Assembly: GCA_964035795.1 (NCBI GenBank)
Contig: OZ038321.1
Span: 20,164,283-20,228,282 of the forward strand
DNA length: 64,000 nucleotides
Reading direction: 5' to 3'
DNA from: Pterobdella sp. o SKG-2022
Lineage: Eukaryota > Annelida > Clitellata > Hirudinida > Piscicolidae
Part shown: positions 47,480-60,641 of the stretch, piece by piece
Numbering within the stretch: position 1 is the stretch's first letter
Layout of the letters: the number at the start of each line of letters is the position of its first letter
Made by a program: the position numbers and the translations under genes
Notes under the pieces: model-generated
Databases searched by the model: none
What the model was told of the DNA's origin: nothing
The model's input: the letters and a program-made list of their open reading frames with translations, nothing else

Positions 47480-50400
47480 ATGGCAGCTTTTGACGCTAAA
47501 AATAAAGAAAAGGAAGAAGCAAAAGCTAAGAAAGAAGATTTAAAAAATGAAAAAGATAAAAAAACTAAAGAAAATGTTGAACAAGAATTGGTAAATTGAA
47601 ATTTCATACAAATTGATATATAGTGCAAGTCATGCCGTGATTAAACTAACATTGCGAAAATTAACTTTCAAGTCACACAAAGCTGTCTAAAATAGTATAT
47701 CAATTTGATTTTTAAAATTCATGTTTGGTTATTTCCTGTGTTTGATAAGATAGATGTTGGTCGGCCCGCATAGCTCGGTTGGTAGAGCATAAGACTATGT
47801 ATATAAAGTTACCGTGTTTGAGCCCTTGTGGGCCGACAATTAGCATCTGTTCCACAATGTGTTTTCGTTACATTAAATTTTTAGCAAGAGCTTTGGGCTT
47901 TAAGAAAAGGGGCTTATAAATACCGCATCAAATTAAATTACATTCTACTAAATTTGTTGAAATAAAATATATTTAAAAAATTTTAGACAGAAGAAGACAA
48001 ACATCTTGTGGATGAATTGAACATGCTGGTAGAACGCTTAAAGGTTCATTGCATTAGTTTTTTAAATTTATGGTTCATTTTGTTTTCACTACTTTTTTGT
48101 GCTGCCTATTTTCAAACAACAAAGATTTTTGCTATAAATTATAAAAAATATAATGTTCAAATAAGTTAAGATATTTGCTATATGAAAGATTATCTTAATA
48201 TTGAGATATGATTAAGTTATTGTATTACTAAAACTTGAAATATAAACAGTTAAATGTTAATTCATAAAAAATTAAATAAATGTTTATGTTAATTCAAATT
48301 TCTGATGTAATGGAGATACTTCAATAAATATTTAAGATATTCACTCGATCTCAATGTTCTTAACAAAAATGTTGGAATTATTTAGTACTATGAAACTTAG
48401 AAAAACAAAATTTCATTATTTATTAAACAACACTAATGTTACATAAGGAATCTGATGAAAAGCTGTACAAACCCTCACTAGAGAGTCTCCGAACTCTTAT
48501 CAGGTTCTATATATGATGTGTTTTCACACTTGTTATAAACCTTTAATTGTTGATTTGAATTAAAAGTACTGTATCATTATTTTTGTGTTTCCACAATAAC
48601 TTTCATCATCATTTCATATCTTTTTCCATGTTAGCATGGTTGGACATTTGAAAAAATCACAAAAAGTTTATCATTTTAAAAGTTTTTTCAAGTCTGTTTT
48701 CAAATGCACTACATTGAATCATTTTCTATCATTATTCATACATCATTAAATGTTTTAATTTTTATAGTTCATTCTACTAAGTATATTTTCAATGTGCATA
48801 GAAATTTTCATGAATACTCATTATTATTGTTTAGATTCACAAAAATCATTTAATTTTGGATTCTAAATATTATTATTATCTTACGCATTTAGAATAGTTA
48901 TCTTAGTATTTTTGGTATTTATAGCTTTAGCATAAAATTTCCAAAAATATTCATAGAAATTTATTGACAAGTTATACTTTCAAATTAAATTTTCCATTGT
49001 TCAAATTATTTCTAGATAAATTCAAATTTGAAATTTTATTAAATTGAACTAAATACATAAATAAGAAACAATATTATAAGAGTAGTGTGAGTAACCCAAC
49101 CCTTGGTAAAGAAAAATGGTCTATAAAAATTATTTGATTGTCTGATTGATATATAAAAATATCATTATCCCCATCACAGATCAAGTACCACTTCAATGAC
49201 TTCAGTTCCCAAACCTTTGAAATTTCTCAGAGGCCATTTTGGCTCACTTAAGGATATCTATGAAAAGATAAATGACCCTCAGACTAAGGTTGATTTTATA
49301 CAAATGGCTGCATGTATTACTATTACACATTGATGTATTAAATTACACATTCTTTTCATGCTGTTATTCTTTTTCACGCAAAAATTATAATAATGAATTA
49401 CACCTCACAAGCCCAGACAATCTACATAAACCATCACATACCCATCTTTTTTTTCTCAGAGGTTTTGTGCAGATGTGGTATCAGTGTTGAGCATGACCAT
49501 GTCTGAGACAAGGGATTGTCTCAAGTACAGACTGAAAGGCAGTCATGAGGAGATCGGGTCATGGGGGCACGAATATGTCAGGTGGGTGTTGTGTGCCTCT
49601 ATTTGAAGCTCATTGTGTCTGTTTTTATATTAGCGTTATACTCCATATCACAATATCAATTATAAACATCATACTGCTGATAATCATGGCATTATTGCTA
49701 AGGATGATATGTAAAGGATTAACTTTAATTTTTGATGAAAATTATAAAATTATATTATAACAATAATGATTGCATCATACCCCTTAAAAATTAATCATAA
49801 TGAAGTTGTTCACTTGAATATTATCATTGGTAATGTTGTATATAATTATTGTCAACTTTCACACAGACACTTATCAGATGAGATCATTCAAGAGTGGCAA
49901 GAATGCGACGATAAGTATGTTATTTTAGTAATTAACAAAAAATATAATATATAATAGTAACCATATTAGTTTATTATGTTGAGCATGTCTTGCTAGCTGG
50001 CTTTGACAGCATTTGTCTTAAGTTATTGACACTACTTGTATCATTGTTTTTCAAATAAGCTATTTAGGTCAAAATTTGCATAGACTGCCAGTCCGAGCTA
50101 ACGTCCAACTTGAAATGATCGAATTTAAGACACACCATTCACATACTTGGGCAGTTTGTCTTGCCATTACCAGTTAGAATCATCCGCCAAGCCATGATTA
50201 AATAGTGATAGATATATGATAGTGATACCAGAATATAGGTCTATGAATACCTGTTACTAAATTTATCTGTTTTTTGAGCTTAACAAAAATGCAGCCTTTA
50301 AATTAGGCGCTAAATTTGATGCAATTAGCGTCGATGCCAAAGAAAATATAACTTCATTTCGAGATTAGTAATATTGAAGAATAGTTATAATATTTATTTA

Positions 50401-53400
50401 AGAATAATAAAAGTGATTTAAGAATATTAATGAAGATGACTACCATAGTTTTTATACAGAACAATAGAATAGAGATTATGAAGATGTTTCATTTTTAGTA
50501 TATTCAAGTGTGATATAAGTTGATGTTTATCAAGTTTTTATATTTATTCATTTCTTATTATCTTTTTATGCATACTAATGTAGTACACTTACCAACATGA
50601 ACAGAATTGCGTAAATGACCATTTCAAATTTCAATCCATAAGTGTGCACAAAGTACCTAAAAAACTTTTTTCCTAAATACTGGCATAATCACATTCCTAT
50701 GCACACAAAACATACACAGAGAAAATGGCGAAGAAACAAGGGAGGTGTTGACAAAACTGATTCATGATGTGGTTCCCTACCTCATGTCTCACAATGCAGA
50801 GCCTGAGGCATGTGACATTCTCATGGAGGTTGTCCTATATGCCATTACAACACAACATTTATATACTTATATCACTTATCTTAACAAATGGATTTATCAT
50901 CATCATCTACATACGCAGTACGCATATATGTACACACACACAGGTTGAAATGTTGCACGAGTTGGAGCAGTATGTGGAGAAGAGTGCATATTCCAGGGTG
51001 TGTCTCTATCTTAAGAGGTTGCCATAATAATGAAACAATTATCTTCTTAAACAAAACTATCTTTAAAGCTTTTTACTTAATTACACTCTTTAAGCTTTTT
51101 AAACACCAAAAAATTTTATATTGAATGAATCTTTTCAAAAACTTAATTAAATTGAATGTAATTTCAAGGTTCTTAATGAATATTGTTTAAAAATGCGTTT
51201 CATTGTAACTAACAATTGTGCAGTTGATACATCTATTTGATGCTACCTGATGATCAACTTGCTAGTGTTGTATTTAATAAGTTTCAGTTCAAGATAATTG
51301 AAACCAATATTAATAATAATTTGATTATCATCACATCCATTTTACCCCATAACCACACCCACACAGTTGTGTGCCCTACTTACCAGCTCCAGAGAACACC
51401 ACATTGTTGAGGACAGCCCTGTCCATCTACCGCAAGTTCGATCAGCACTCTGATTCCATGCTGGTCGCCATGCAACTCAATGACCAAAAACTCATGAAGG
51501 AGATATATCTCACATGCTCTGATATGTACGCGATGGTGTGTGTGGGTGATTTTGTGTTAGTTGGGTGGGTGTATGCACACGATCTTTCATTATTGCATAA
51601 ATGCGTGTTTATATGAGTTGGTATTCTAAGGGTTTAGTTTGTGTGTGTGTTTCAATCTAGGAATATAAATATCCCTATACACTCACCCGTCTGCAATAAA
51701 ACAGGACAACACGCAAGCAACTGGCATGCATACTGGGGCAGCAACAGATATCATTTGAAGTGGAGGAGGATGTGGAGCAGATGGAGTTGATGAGGAATGT
51801 TCATCTCAACACACATTTTCTCAACCTTGCTAGAGAGGTCGGTTGAGTAGATAGATAAATATTTAGATAAATTAAAAATATATATCATGATGCTGACAGT
51901 TGGACATAATGGAGCCCAAACTTCCTGAGGACATTTATAAGACTCATCTTGAGCCTCTCCGTATGTAGCCATTCTTCACTACTTTATGCTTTTTTTAAAT
52001 ATTATTTTAATTTATTGTTAATTGATATTTCAAGTTCCCAATACGTATTTATTTTTCGATCTTTTAAATATTATTTACCCACACACAAACACAGGACCAA
52101 CACTAGGAGCTGGTCATGTGGATTCAGCTCGTCAGAATCTGGCCTCAAGCTTTGTCAATGGCTTAGTCAATGCTGCATTCGGCAAGGACAAGATGTTGTC
52201 TGAGGATGCTAATAATTGGTTCTATAAGAACAAGGAGCATGGTGTGTTTGATGGCTGTGTGATATCACATGTGTACTTGTTTATTTTTTAGAAACATTCT
52301 GTGTTTTTAATAACTTGAATTTCATACAGTTATGAAATTTATATTCTGGGCATTAGAAACAACACAAAGCATTTTTGATCAAGCTAAAAAATCTTCCCAT
52401 AAACTTTTGTGTTGTTTTTCATTCAGTTTTACACACCAAATAATATCACAAACTCACAAACGTTCATATAAAGTTCATGAGTTCATAGTAGACACCTTCA
52501 CGCACACAAACATACACACCTTGGGCCTTGGAAGTGCGTTATTCATTTGGCAGTAGGTGCACTGGAGATTGAATTCTGGAACATTTTTTTACATGGCTGT
52601 GAAGTTTTAGTTTTTTGAACATATTTTTTCAAATCAAACAATGATTTAACAGTGTTGCATTGTTGACTTGGTGGATGTGGTTGATAAGGCCTGCCTTTTT
52701 GACTTCTATTTTGTCGCAAGCTGGACGCTGGCATTGGAATGTAGAGCTGTTGTTTTGAACGTCCAAAATATTTTTTCCCAAATCTTTTCTTTCAGCTTCT
52801 TCATTTGTTTTTTGCGATAATGATTTGATTTTTTTGCGTCAATCGTTTCTGTTGGAGCTTTTGTTTTCCAGGTGTCAATTATCTTTAGTTTTTTCTGTTT
52901 TGAGTGTATTACATACACACACACACACACAGGCATGATGAGTGCAGCAGCCTCACTGGGGCTGATATTGTTATGGGACATTGATGGAGGTCTGCAACAA
53001 CTTGATAAGTATCTGTACTCCAAGGAAGATGCCATCAAGGTCCGTGTGTGCTTGTTTGTTTATATATATGTATTTTTGATGAATTCATATAAAAATATTG
53101 CCATATCACTGGGAAATCCAAGATTAACTTACGAAAAGCTTAACATTCAAATCAAAATTATGATAAAAAGTATCATATATGCAAATTTGTCTATCTGTAA
53201 CATACACACATAGGCGGGGTCGTTGTTAGGATGTGGCATAGTGAACACAGGCGTCCGCAATGAATGTGACCCAGCATTGGCCTTGTTGTCTGATTACGTC
53301 ATGCATTCTTCATCTCTCATGAGGCTTGGTGCCATCTTGGGGTGTGTGATCAGTCTGTCGCATTTCTACTCTTGAATATTTTGTTTTTTTTATTAATTTA

Positions 53401-56400
53401 TGTCTTTAAATTTTTCTCTAAGTCTGATGTCATATATATTTTTTTATAACTTATCTTTATGTATTTGTTTTTAACTTTGAAAGCTGCAGTGGCACCTCAC
53501 CATTGTGGAAATAACACCTTCATACCTCACACCTAACACATCATCTTAACTCTTTAAACATCACAGTCTGGGGCTTGCTTACTCAGGATCCAACCGGGAT
53601 GACGTCATACAACTTCTACTTCCTGTCTTCGCTGACCCGAAGTGCTCTATGGAGGTGATGGCTTGATTGACTGGTTGAGGGTTGAACGGGTGGTATTGAT
53701 TGGTGTTTCATCACAAAATGTTCACTGGTTGCTTGTTGTTGATTGGCAGGTGATAGGAGTGACAGCAATAGCATGTGGTATGATATCAGTGGCAACGAGC
53801 CATGGGGAGGTATGTTCCACCATCCTACAGACCCTCATGGAGAAGTCAGAGGCTGACCTCAGGGACCCCTTTGCTAAGGTTTGTATCATCCAGTTTTTCA
53901 TGCTTTTCTCAATCTCCTATCCACTCATGATTTTATAATATCTAGTTAATTATGTTGACTATCAATTGACACCAAATAGAGGTTTTTTTATAAATTTCCT
54001 GTATATTATCTTCAGTGTATGATGATATCATATTTTTATTCTCAAACACTCTTTTTCATTAACAGTTTCTAGCACTGGGTCTGGGCCTGGTGTTCCTGGG
54101 CAGGCAGAACGAGAGTGAAGCCACACAGGCAGCTCTGCAGGTGCTTCCCCAGCCATACAGAAACATGGCCGTCACCATGGTGGAAATCTGTGCCTATGCT
54201 GGTGTGTGCTCTCTTTGTGTGGCTTTTGTTTGTTATAACCATGGTTCTTTCAAATCTCTCCATGTTAGTGTGGAGCAAACTCTTATCGTTACTTTTTTTG
54301 TTTCTTTATGCAGAAAAATAACCTTCACTCTTTGTTACACGAAACATTAAAATATATTTTCTTATAGTTTTAGTTTTTTTTATGTTTTATCAATATGGTT
54401 GACACATGGAACGAAATGTATAGGAACAGGAAATGTGCTGAAGATCCAATCCTTATTGCACAACTGTTCAGAACATTACGACAACAAAGAACAGGTATGG
54501 AACTAAGTTCAATCATAATATCTACTGCCCTAGTTATTAGACTCATCATTTAAATTCAAACGTCTATGCTCATTTTAGTTTTTCACTCACACATACATAC
54601 ACACACAGGATGACAAGAAAGATGACAAGAGCAAGAAGAAGGACAAGAATGCCAAAGACAAGGAGGCAGCCAATAACTTTTCATCACAGCAAGGTGGTGA
54701 ATAGTATTTATATCTAACAATAATAAATTTTCAAAAAATTTTCAACCAAAATGATAACCGTTTTTAATTTAATATTTGTTTTTTTTTTAGTTATTTTTAT
54801 TGTTGTTATTGACAGCGGTATCGGTGCTGGGAATAGCGTTGATTTCCATGGGAGAAGACATTGGCTCAGAGATGTCTTTCAGGACCTTTGGACACCTTGT
54901 CTGTTTAGTTTTGTTTTTGTTTTTGATATAATTTTTTTTTTATGTTTTTTGATGTTGTTTTGATGTTTTTATCATTATAATTGTTTTTATTTTTTTAAAT
55001 TTTCCAACTCATTTTTCAAAATTATAAGTCATTAATAACGCAAACCTTATGAAAATATTCGTCCAATGGCAGTTGAGATATGGTGAACCAGTTATTAAAA
55101 AGTCAGTTTCATTGGCCCTCGCATTGAGTTCAGTGTCCAATCCCAAACTACAGGTTAGATTGGCCTTCTGGCACTTGTAGTGTTTTCAGTTTTGTCATTG
55201 TTATTTTTTTAGGCTAATAATACTAATTTCATCTTTTTTTTTGTCATTTCTATTATATTTTATTCAGTCCATTGTATATATTCATTCTAATTCATTGAAA
55301 CAAACATTTCAATTGTTTTATAAGTTGATAATGCTGTACATAAACCTAAAAGGTGATAGATGTATTGAGCAAGTTCTCGCATGACTCAGACCCGGAAGTG
55401 GCCCACAATGCCATCATTGCCATGGGCATCGTTGCTGCTGGTCTGTTGTATAAGCATACATATTTAATAATAGCTGGTTGAATGATTAGATAAATAAAGA
55501 AAAAGATAGATAGTTATGTATTTAAATAAATGGATTGATAGATATATAGATGGATAGATAGATAGATGCATGGGTAATCATACAACAGGCACGAACAACG
55601 CACGGCTGGCGACGATGTTGAGGCAGTTGGCAGTGTACCACAGCAAGGATGCCAACAATATGTTCTGTATAAGACTTGCTCAGGTATTGAGGGTGATATA
55701 ATTAATACAGTGATGTTTTTATAGTTACCTGAAATAATTTTTTTTTTGATATTATAACTTTACTTCAGTTTCCGTCCTTTCGGGGGTTGTAAATATATAT
55801 AAATCCTAATGTATACTCATAGCTATATAATATCACCAATGATACTAACCAATGTTGTTTACGCACACACACACTGTTTCTGCATTTATCCACCATTTGG
55901 CGGATGCAAATGATTAAAAGAGCATTTTTTTTGATGATTGACACACACGCACACACATACACACAGGGACTCACCCACTTGGGCAAGGGTACATTAACAT
56001 TGAACCCGTTCCAAAGTGACCGCCAGATAATGAACCCTGTGTCAGTAGCAGGTCTCCTCACCTTCCTGGTGGCATGTCTCGACTGCAAATCAAGTGGGTG
56101 GTGGAGGATGGGGAGGTTATCATGTTTGGTTGTATAGAGGTAGTTGTGGGTGTTGGCTTGTGTATACATATGGCTTCTTGTGGGAAGTTTCTACTTAGTT
56201 AATTTTATAAATTACTTGATTTCCAGATGTATTACATTATAAAAAAATAAAATTAAAAATAGCATTAGTGCATCGAAATGAAAGGACCACTAAACTCCTA
56301 CCTCTTTTCACCACCATCACAGCAATCGTAGGCAAGAGTCACTATCTCACATATGCCCTAACAACAGCCATGCACCCTCGCATGCTGGTCACCTTTGACA

Positions 56401-57831
56401 AGGACTTCAACCCTCTGCCCGTGTCTGTGCGTGTTGGGCAGGTGCGTGGTCGTTGGTGTAGTCTAAAAGTTTAAATGCTATTGTTCGATAGTTAGTGTGT
56501 TGTCTGATAGTTGATATGTTGTCGTTTGATAGTTTGTGTTGTTATTCCTTGTTTGAGTCTTATTCCACCTTGTTACTGTGAGGTGAAAAAGTTATTGGTA
56601 TAAAATTGCTAGAAAATTATTCGAGAAGTGAAGGTTTTAAATTTTATATTTTATATAATAAATCCTATGTATTTCTGTTTATTTTGCGTATATTTTTTTC
56701 TATTGTGACATATTTTATAGCTTTAGTTTCAAAACTAAAAAAAAATACAAACGGTATTTTCAAAATTTTTTAACATATAAATGAAAATAATAAACATCGT
56801 ATTGATTGTGGCAGTCAACACTACAATAACCAGACCATTATATCAAATCAAACTGAACTAAACCACCTGATGCAGGCGGTAGATGTGGTGGGACAAGCAG
56901 GTAATCCCAAGTCGATCACAGGCTTCCAAACACACACCACTCCTGTTCTTCTGGCCTATGGGGAAAGGGCCGAGCTGGCCACTGATAAATGTATGTTGTT
57001 TTTTTTTTGTTTTTGATTTTTTTTTTTTTAATTTTTATGCTTATTTGTTTGGCTGTTATGTTGTTAAATTGTTCGTTGGTTTTTTTTTAATGTTGGTTTG
57101 TTTTTTTGTTTGTTCGTTTGTTTGTTTTTTTGTTTTGTTCGTTTGTTTGTTTGTTTGTTTGTTTGTTTGTTTGTTTGTTTGTTTGTTTGTTTGTTTGTTT
57201 GTTTGTTTGTTTGTTTGTTTGTTTGTTTGTTTGTTTGTTTGTTTGTTTGTTTGTTTGTTTGTTTGTTAAGTTACCGCCTAAAACCAGTGTATTTGTAAAA
57301 ATGAACATAATTTTTTCACTTGCAATTAAAGTAGTTTGACAGAATAATGTTGAAGTAACAAAAAAATTTTCCGAAATACTTTATCTTTAAATCTTTAAAT
57401 GTATGTTAGTATTAAACCATATAGGGGGTTTCTAAGTATAGTTTTAGCAGAGTCCAATATGACGTTATAAGATTAACGTACCAGATTTTGATTCCACGTT
57501 TGTTATAGGTCTAGTTTTGCGTACATGTTCGAACATTTTTTATCCGTGGAGAAAACAGTAATTCAAGTTTTGAGCACGAAGATCGATTAATAAATATATC
57601 GATGATATTTTATAAAAAGTAATATTTATAATACAAAGGCACCTAAGATATTTATAAAATATGTCATATCATGCTGATAAAGGGACTCCAAAAATACAGG
57701 ATTTTAAGCTTATAGAGGAGATTCAAAATGTGTGATGTCATACTAATTATTAACTGCACACAGACTTGCCTCTGACTCCTGTGATGGAGGGCTTCGTCAT
57801 ACTGGCAGACAACCCTGACTATGAAGAATAA
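47480..57831 (+). CDS. PSMD2: 26S proteasome non-ATPase subunit PSMD2 / Rpn1
   Basis: Rpn1 is the base scaffold of the 19S particle that docks ubiquitin receptors, shuttle factors and USP14. I joined 27 exons in perfect phase: 47480-47590, 47987-48043, 48448-48503, 49180-49288, 49460-49581, 49867-49914, 50720-50828, 50944-51017, 51367-51537, 51705-51837, 51900-51960, 52095-52241, 52933-53039, 53214-53341, 53567-53654, 53750-53878, 54066-54201, 54424-54494, 54609-54693, 54816-54898, 55073-55153, 55353-55440, 55589-55683, 55967-56093, 56323-56441, 56876-56990 and 57764-57831. The product is 905 residues (human 908). Blocks include [36 protein letters not shown]-type PC repeats ([22 protein letters not shown]), a Lys/Asp-rich linker (exon 19), [23 protein letters not shown] and [20 protein letters not shown]. 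Start is the ATG of [13 protein letters not shown]. Many introns end in CACACAG. Confidence 0.97.
47763..47835 (+). pseudogene. tRNA-like sequence (tRNA pseudogene or SINE head)
   Basis: Lies in PSMD2 intron 1. A 7-bp acceptor stem (GGCCCGC with GTGGGCC), extended by flanking TC/GA, and a D arm with a good A box (TAGCTCGGTTGGTAGAGCA) are intact, and a B-box-like GTTTGAGCCC is present. The anticodon stem (TAAGA/TATAA) and T stem mispair, and the loop would give anticodon ATG, so it should not work as a tRNA. Overall it resembles a tRNA-Lys/Arg-type body. No encoded CCA. It may be a pseudogene or the promoter part of a tRNA-derived SINE. Confidence 0.7.
49975..50330 (-). repeat. family A repeat, minus-oriented copy
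   Basis: Reverse-oriented copy in PSMD2 intron 6: AGACTGCCAGTCCGAGCTAA and CGTCCAACTTGAAATGATCG are complements of the family blocks, followed by GGGCAGTTTGTCTTGCC and AATACCTGTTACTAAA. Well enough kept to help build a consensus. Confidence 0.7.
52539..52910 (-). mobile_element. LINE 3'-end fragment with C2H2-finger tail
   Basis: Antisense in PSMD2 intron 12. The minus-strand frame reads [21 protein letters not shown], then [23 protein letters not shown]. This is the pattern of two degenerate C2H2 fingers (Cys-x4/5-Cys...GLxxH...H and CxxC...LKLHxxxxC) found at the C-terminus of many animal LINE reverse transcriptases. The fourth Cys has become TGA. A Lys-rich upstream part ([16 protein letters not shown]) is in another frame, implying a frameshift. 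The RT core is absent, so this is a dead, heavily truncated copy. Confidence 0.6.
57093..57268. repeat. (TTTG)n microsatellite
   Basis: About 40 TTTG-type units, slightly impure at the left, in the last PSMD2 intron. It produces spurious ORFs (Cys-Leu-Phe-Val on plus, Asn-Lys-Gln-Thr on minus). Confidence 0.95.
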
Positions 57832-60170
57832 CCATTATTATTTGTTATTATTTAAATTTTTATTGTTCATTATTGGGTTTTTTTGTTTTATTAAAATTTT
57901 ATATTTTAAGCTAAGTTGTTTTTACTCGTAAGTTCTTTATGTTGAAATTCGGTTAAAAAATATTTTGTTTCAATTGCTTTCTCAAGATTCACTAATAAAA
58001 GAAATGAGAGTAGTTTTCTACACTTGAAATCATTCAAAAAAATCATTCTCAAAAACTATAAGATGTTCTATGATCTTCACTGACCTTCAGGAAAGTTCAG
58101 CCACTGAACTTCACTAAGTACGTTAAGAGTTCAAGGCTTGATCATGTCTTTCAATAAAAAGTCAGCTTGAATTTTTTAGTTCAGTTGTCATCGTTGGCAG
58201 TTTTAGAAAATACTTTGAAACGGTTTCTTTGCACTGGTTCCACACACGTTGTGATGAATCATTGCTTCCGAATGATTTTTATTGATATTAAAATCTTTTT
58301 TAGGAGTTTATTTTATTCCACGAAGCTTATATTTGTACCTCTACTTGATAATATAAGTTCATCTTACGAAAAGCTTCGTTAAATAAAATAAACTCTTAAA
58401 AGTGTTTTCATTTGAATATTTATGCTTGGCTCGAAGAATTGAAAAGATCTTTACTGAATTTTTCAGTTTTTGCACTTTTTCACTTACAACTTGTTCATTC
58501 ATTCATTTAGTGACTATTGCTTTGGAACTCATAATTTCAGATTCATCAATTATCTTTTTTTACACAAGAAAGCAGCTGACCTAGAAATTTATATATCAAA
58601 AGCCATTAATTCATAATTTCAAACATCTAGACTACTAATCTAATAAATAATAGTATTTGATTATTTAGAATATTTTCAGCTTATATAATTAAGTGAAGAT
58701 TTTTGATAAGTTTAACTTCATTAGAATGGTATATGCCCGTTGTTTGTAATGCTTTTCAGCAGCAAAACTCACAAGCGATTACACAACTTTAATGGGATCA
58801 ACCCTTTTTTAACACTTTTTCAAATAATGACAGTTTTTAACATTGAGTTCGAAAAGTATTCCGTCACATGCAGAAAAAAATAAATAGTATAACAAAACCA
58901 ATAACAGCTGGGTTCGTAAGCTTTCTGTTTCAATATAGCTTTCTTATATTCATGGTTGGAATAGAAAGTTTCAATATTTCGTGCATTTTGCTTATTGTAT
59001 GAGATTGACCAACTTTATTTCTACAATAATTGTTGATTACGTTAATTTATTCATCAAAATGTTATTTAAATGCATTTCAAATTTATGGAAACGCTAGATT
59101 ACTTTTAATTAATTTTATTTTTCGGGGTTTAAAAAACTAGTCCGTTTGTTTAAAACAAAAATGCTTTATCTCAGCAACTAAATGATGAAATGATGATAAT
59201 TTTCGTTTAAAGTCCTTGTGTCTTAAATTAGCTGGGTTGAACATAAACTAAATTTATTCATAATGATATAATGCCAGAGCTTGAGTGAAGATAGCACCGA
59301 GTTTGAGATTAACATTAGTGGTAGGAAGGAGTATATGATGCAACCCCACTTTTCAAACATTGAGTTTGTTTTGTGAAATCTTAAGAAAGGATTAGGTAAA
59401 ATGAGAAAGAAGATTGTTTAGAAAATCAGTTACCTAATGTGAGAAAATAAAGAGTATATTTACATTAATATTTTGTTTAGAATACTTTTGTGTTTGCACA
59501 ATAAGCTAAAAATAGTGCATAAACTACATATCTTCATACAATATTGAGATATAATGAATTAAAAACTTTTTATAAGAGCCAAAAAGAACAAAAAAATTAA
59601 CTTGCAAACCGAAAAAATGCCAAAACTTTCTTGATGAGAGCAACAACGTACAAACCTGATGGGAACTAACAATAAGCAAGAACAACAGAGTACCTCGGTA
59701 GGGTTCCTAGTTATTCACATGTCACGCTTTTAGTGTGATCCGTGTGTGGCTTTGTGTGTGTGTCAGTGGTTTTGTGTGTTTGGTTTTATGTGGAGTTGAT
59801 GCAGGTTTTGTATGTGTATTTTTATGGTTTCTAAGTTTTATGTGGTTCTGTGTTTGTTTTGTATGTATATTCGGGTTTTGTGTGTTACATTATCCCATTG
59901 TTGGCTTTGGTATTTTGTGAGATTGTGATTGTCTGTAATCCCTCCATTGTAATAAACTTCTACATTTTATGCTTTTGTATTACTTATGCCTCAATCCAAT
60001 TTTATGAAACGATTGTATCTCTTTGTATCATTTGGTTTTATGTGTTTATTTTTTCAAGTGTGTATGTGTGTCTACCACATGTGTACTTGCCAGTGTATGT
60101 GTGTTTTTACAGATGTGTGTTTTCTAGTGTGGGTGTTGCTTCAAAGTGTTATTATGTGAGTTCTGCGGGT
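57832..60170. other. intergenic downstream of PSMD2
   Basis: No gene seen. A family B unit lies at about 58345-58400 (ACTTGATAATATAAGTTCAT followed by CTTACGAAAAGCTTCGTTAA and an AATAAAATAAACT run). The right part, from about 59730, becomes TG-rich on the plus strand and grades into the TG microsatellite. Confidence 0.5.
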
Positions 60171-60177
60171 GATTGCT

Positions 60178-60181
<4 letters not shown>

Positions 60182-60257
<76 letters not shown>
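60182..60257. repeat. (TG)n microsatellite
   Basis: Pure TG dinucleotide run of roughly 36 units, preceded by several hundred bases of TG-rich sequence. Confidence 0.97.
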
Positions 60258-60259
<2 letters not shown>

Positions 60260-60454
60260 GTGAAATTTTTATAAAAATGTTCGTGTATGGATGCCTAGCT
60301 CTAATTTTTGCTTCAAATACTCTCTCATGTGTGAGTATATGTGCCTATGTTTTGTGAGCGAGAAAAATTCTGAAAACATCCGGTGCCTATGCCATTCCAT
60401 AATTAGCGAAAGAACAAACATCCAAAACGTGATTTGGCGCTATATTATCATCAT

Positions 60455-60467
60455 CGCCATTACTATT

Positions 60468-60498
<31 letters not shown>

Positions 60499-60615
60499 AT
60501 ACCATCATCATCATCATCATCACCACCCCCATCAGCATCGTCATCGTCATCATCATCATTCTCATTGTTAACACCATAACTATTATTATAATCATCGTTC
60601 TCATCCTCATCTGAA
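60455..60615. repeat. interrupted (ATC)n array
   Basis: Imperfect CAT/ATC trinucleotide array with TAT, CAC and GTC interruptions. The Ile-rich and Met-rich ORFs across it are artefacts. Confidence 0.9.
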
Positions 60616-60641
60616 CGTTGATGGTTATGACCATAATTCCA

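Noticed and set aside
47763..47835. Functional tRNA gene
   Set aside because: The anticodon and T stems mispair and the implied anticodon ATG is not plausible.
56883..57339. ORFs across the TTTG tract, both strands
   Set aside because: The first part is PSMD2 exon 26 and the rest is microsatellite translation.
58345..58400. Hammerhead ribozyme in the family B hairpin
   Set aside because: The order block-hairpin-GAAA is reminiscent, but the CUGANGA core is not met (TTGATAA, with the essential G replaced), and the third stem and cleavage site are not evident. I keep it only as a conserved hairpin motif.
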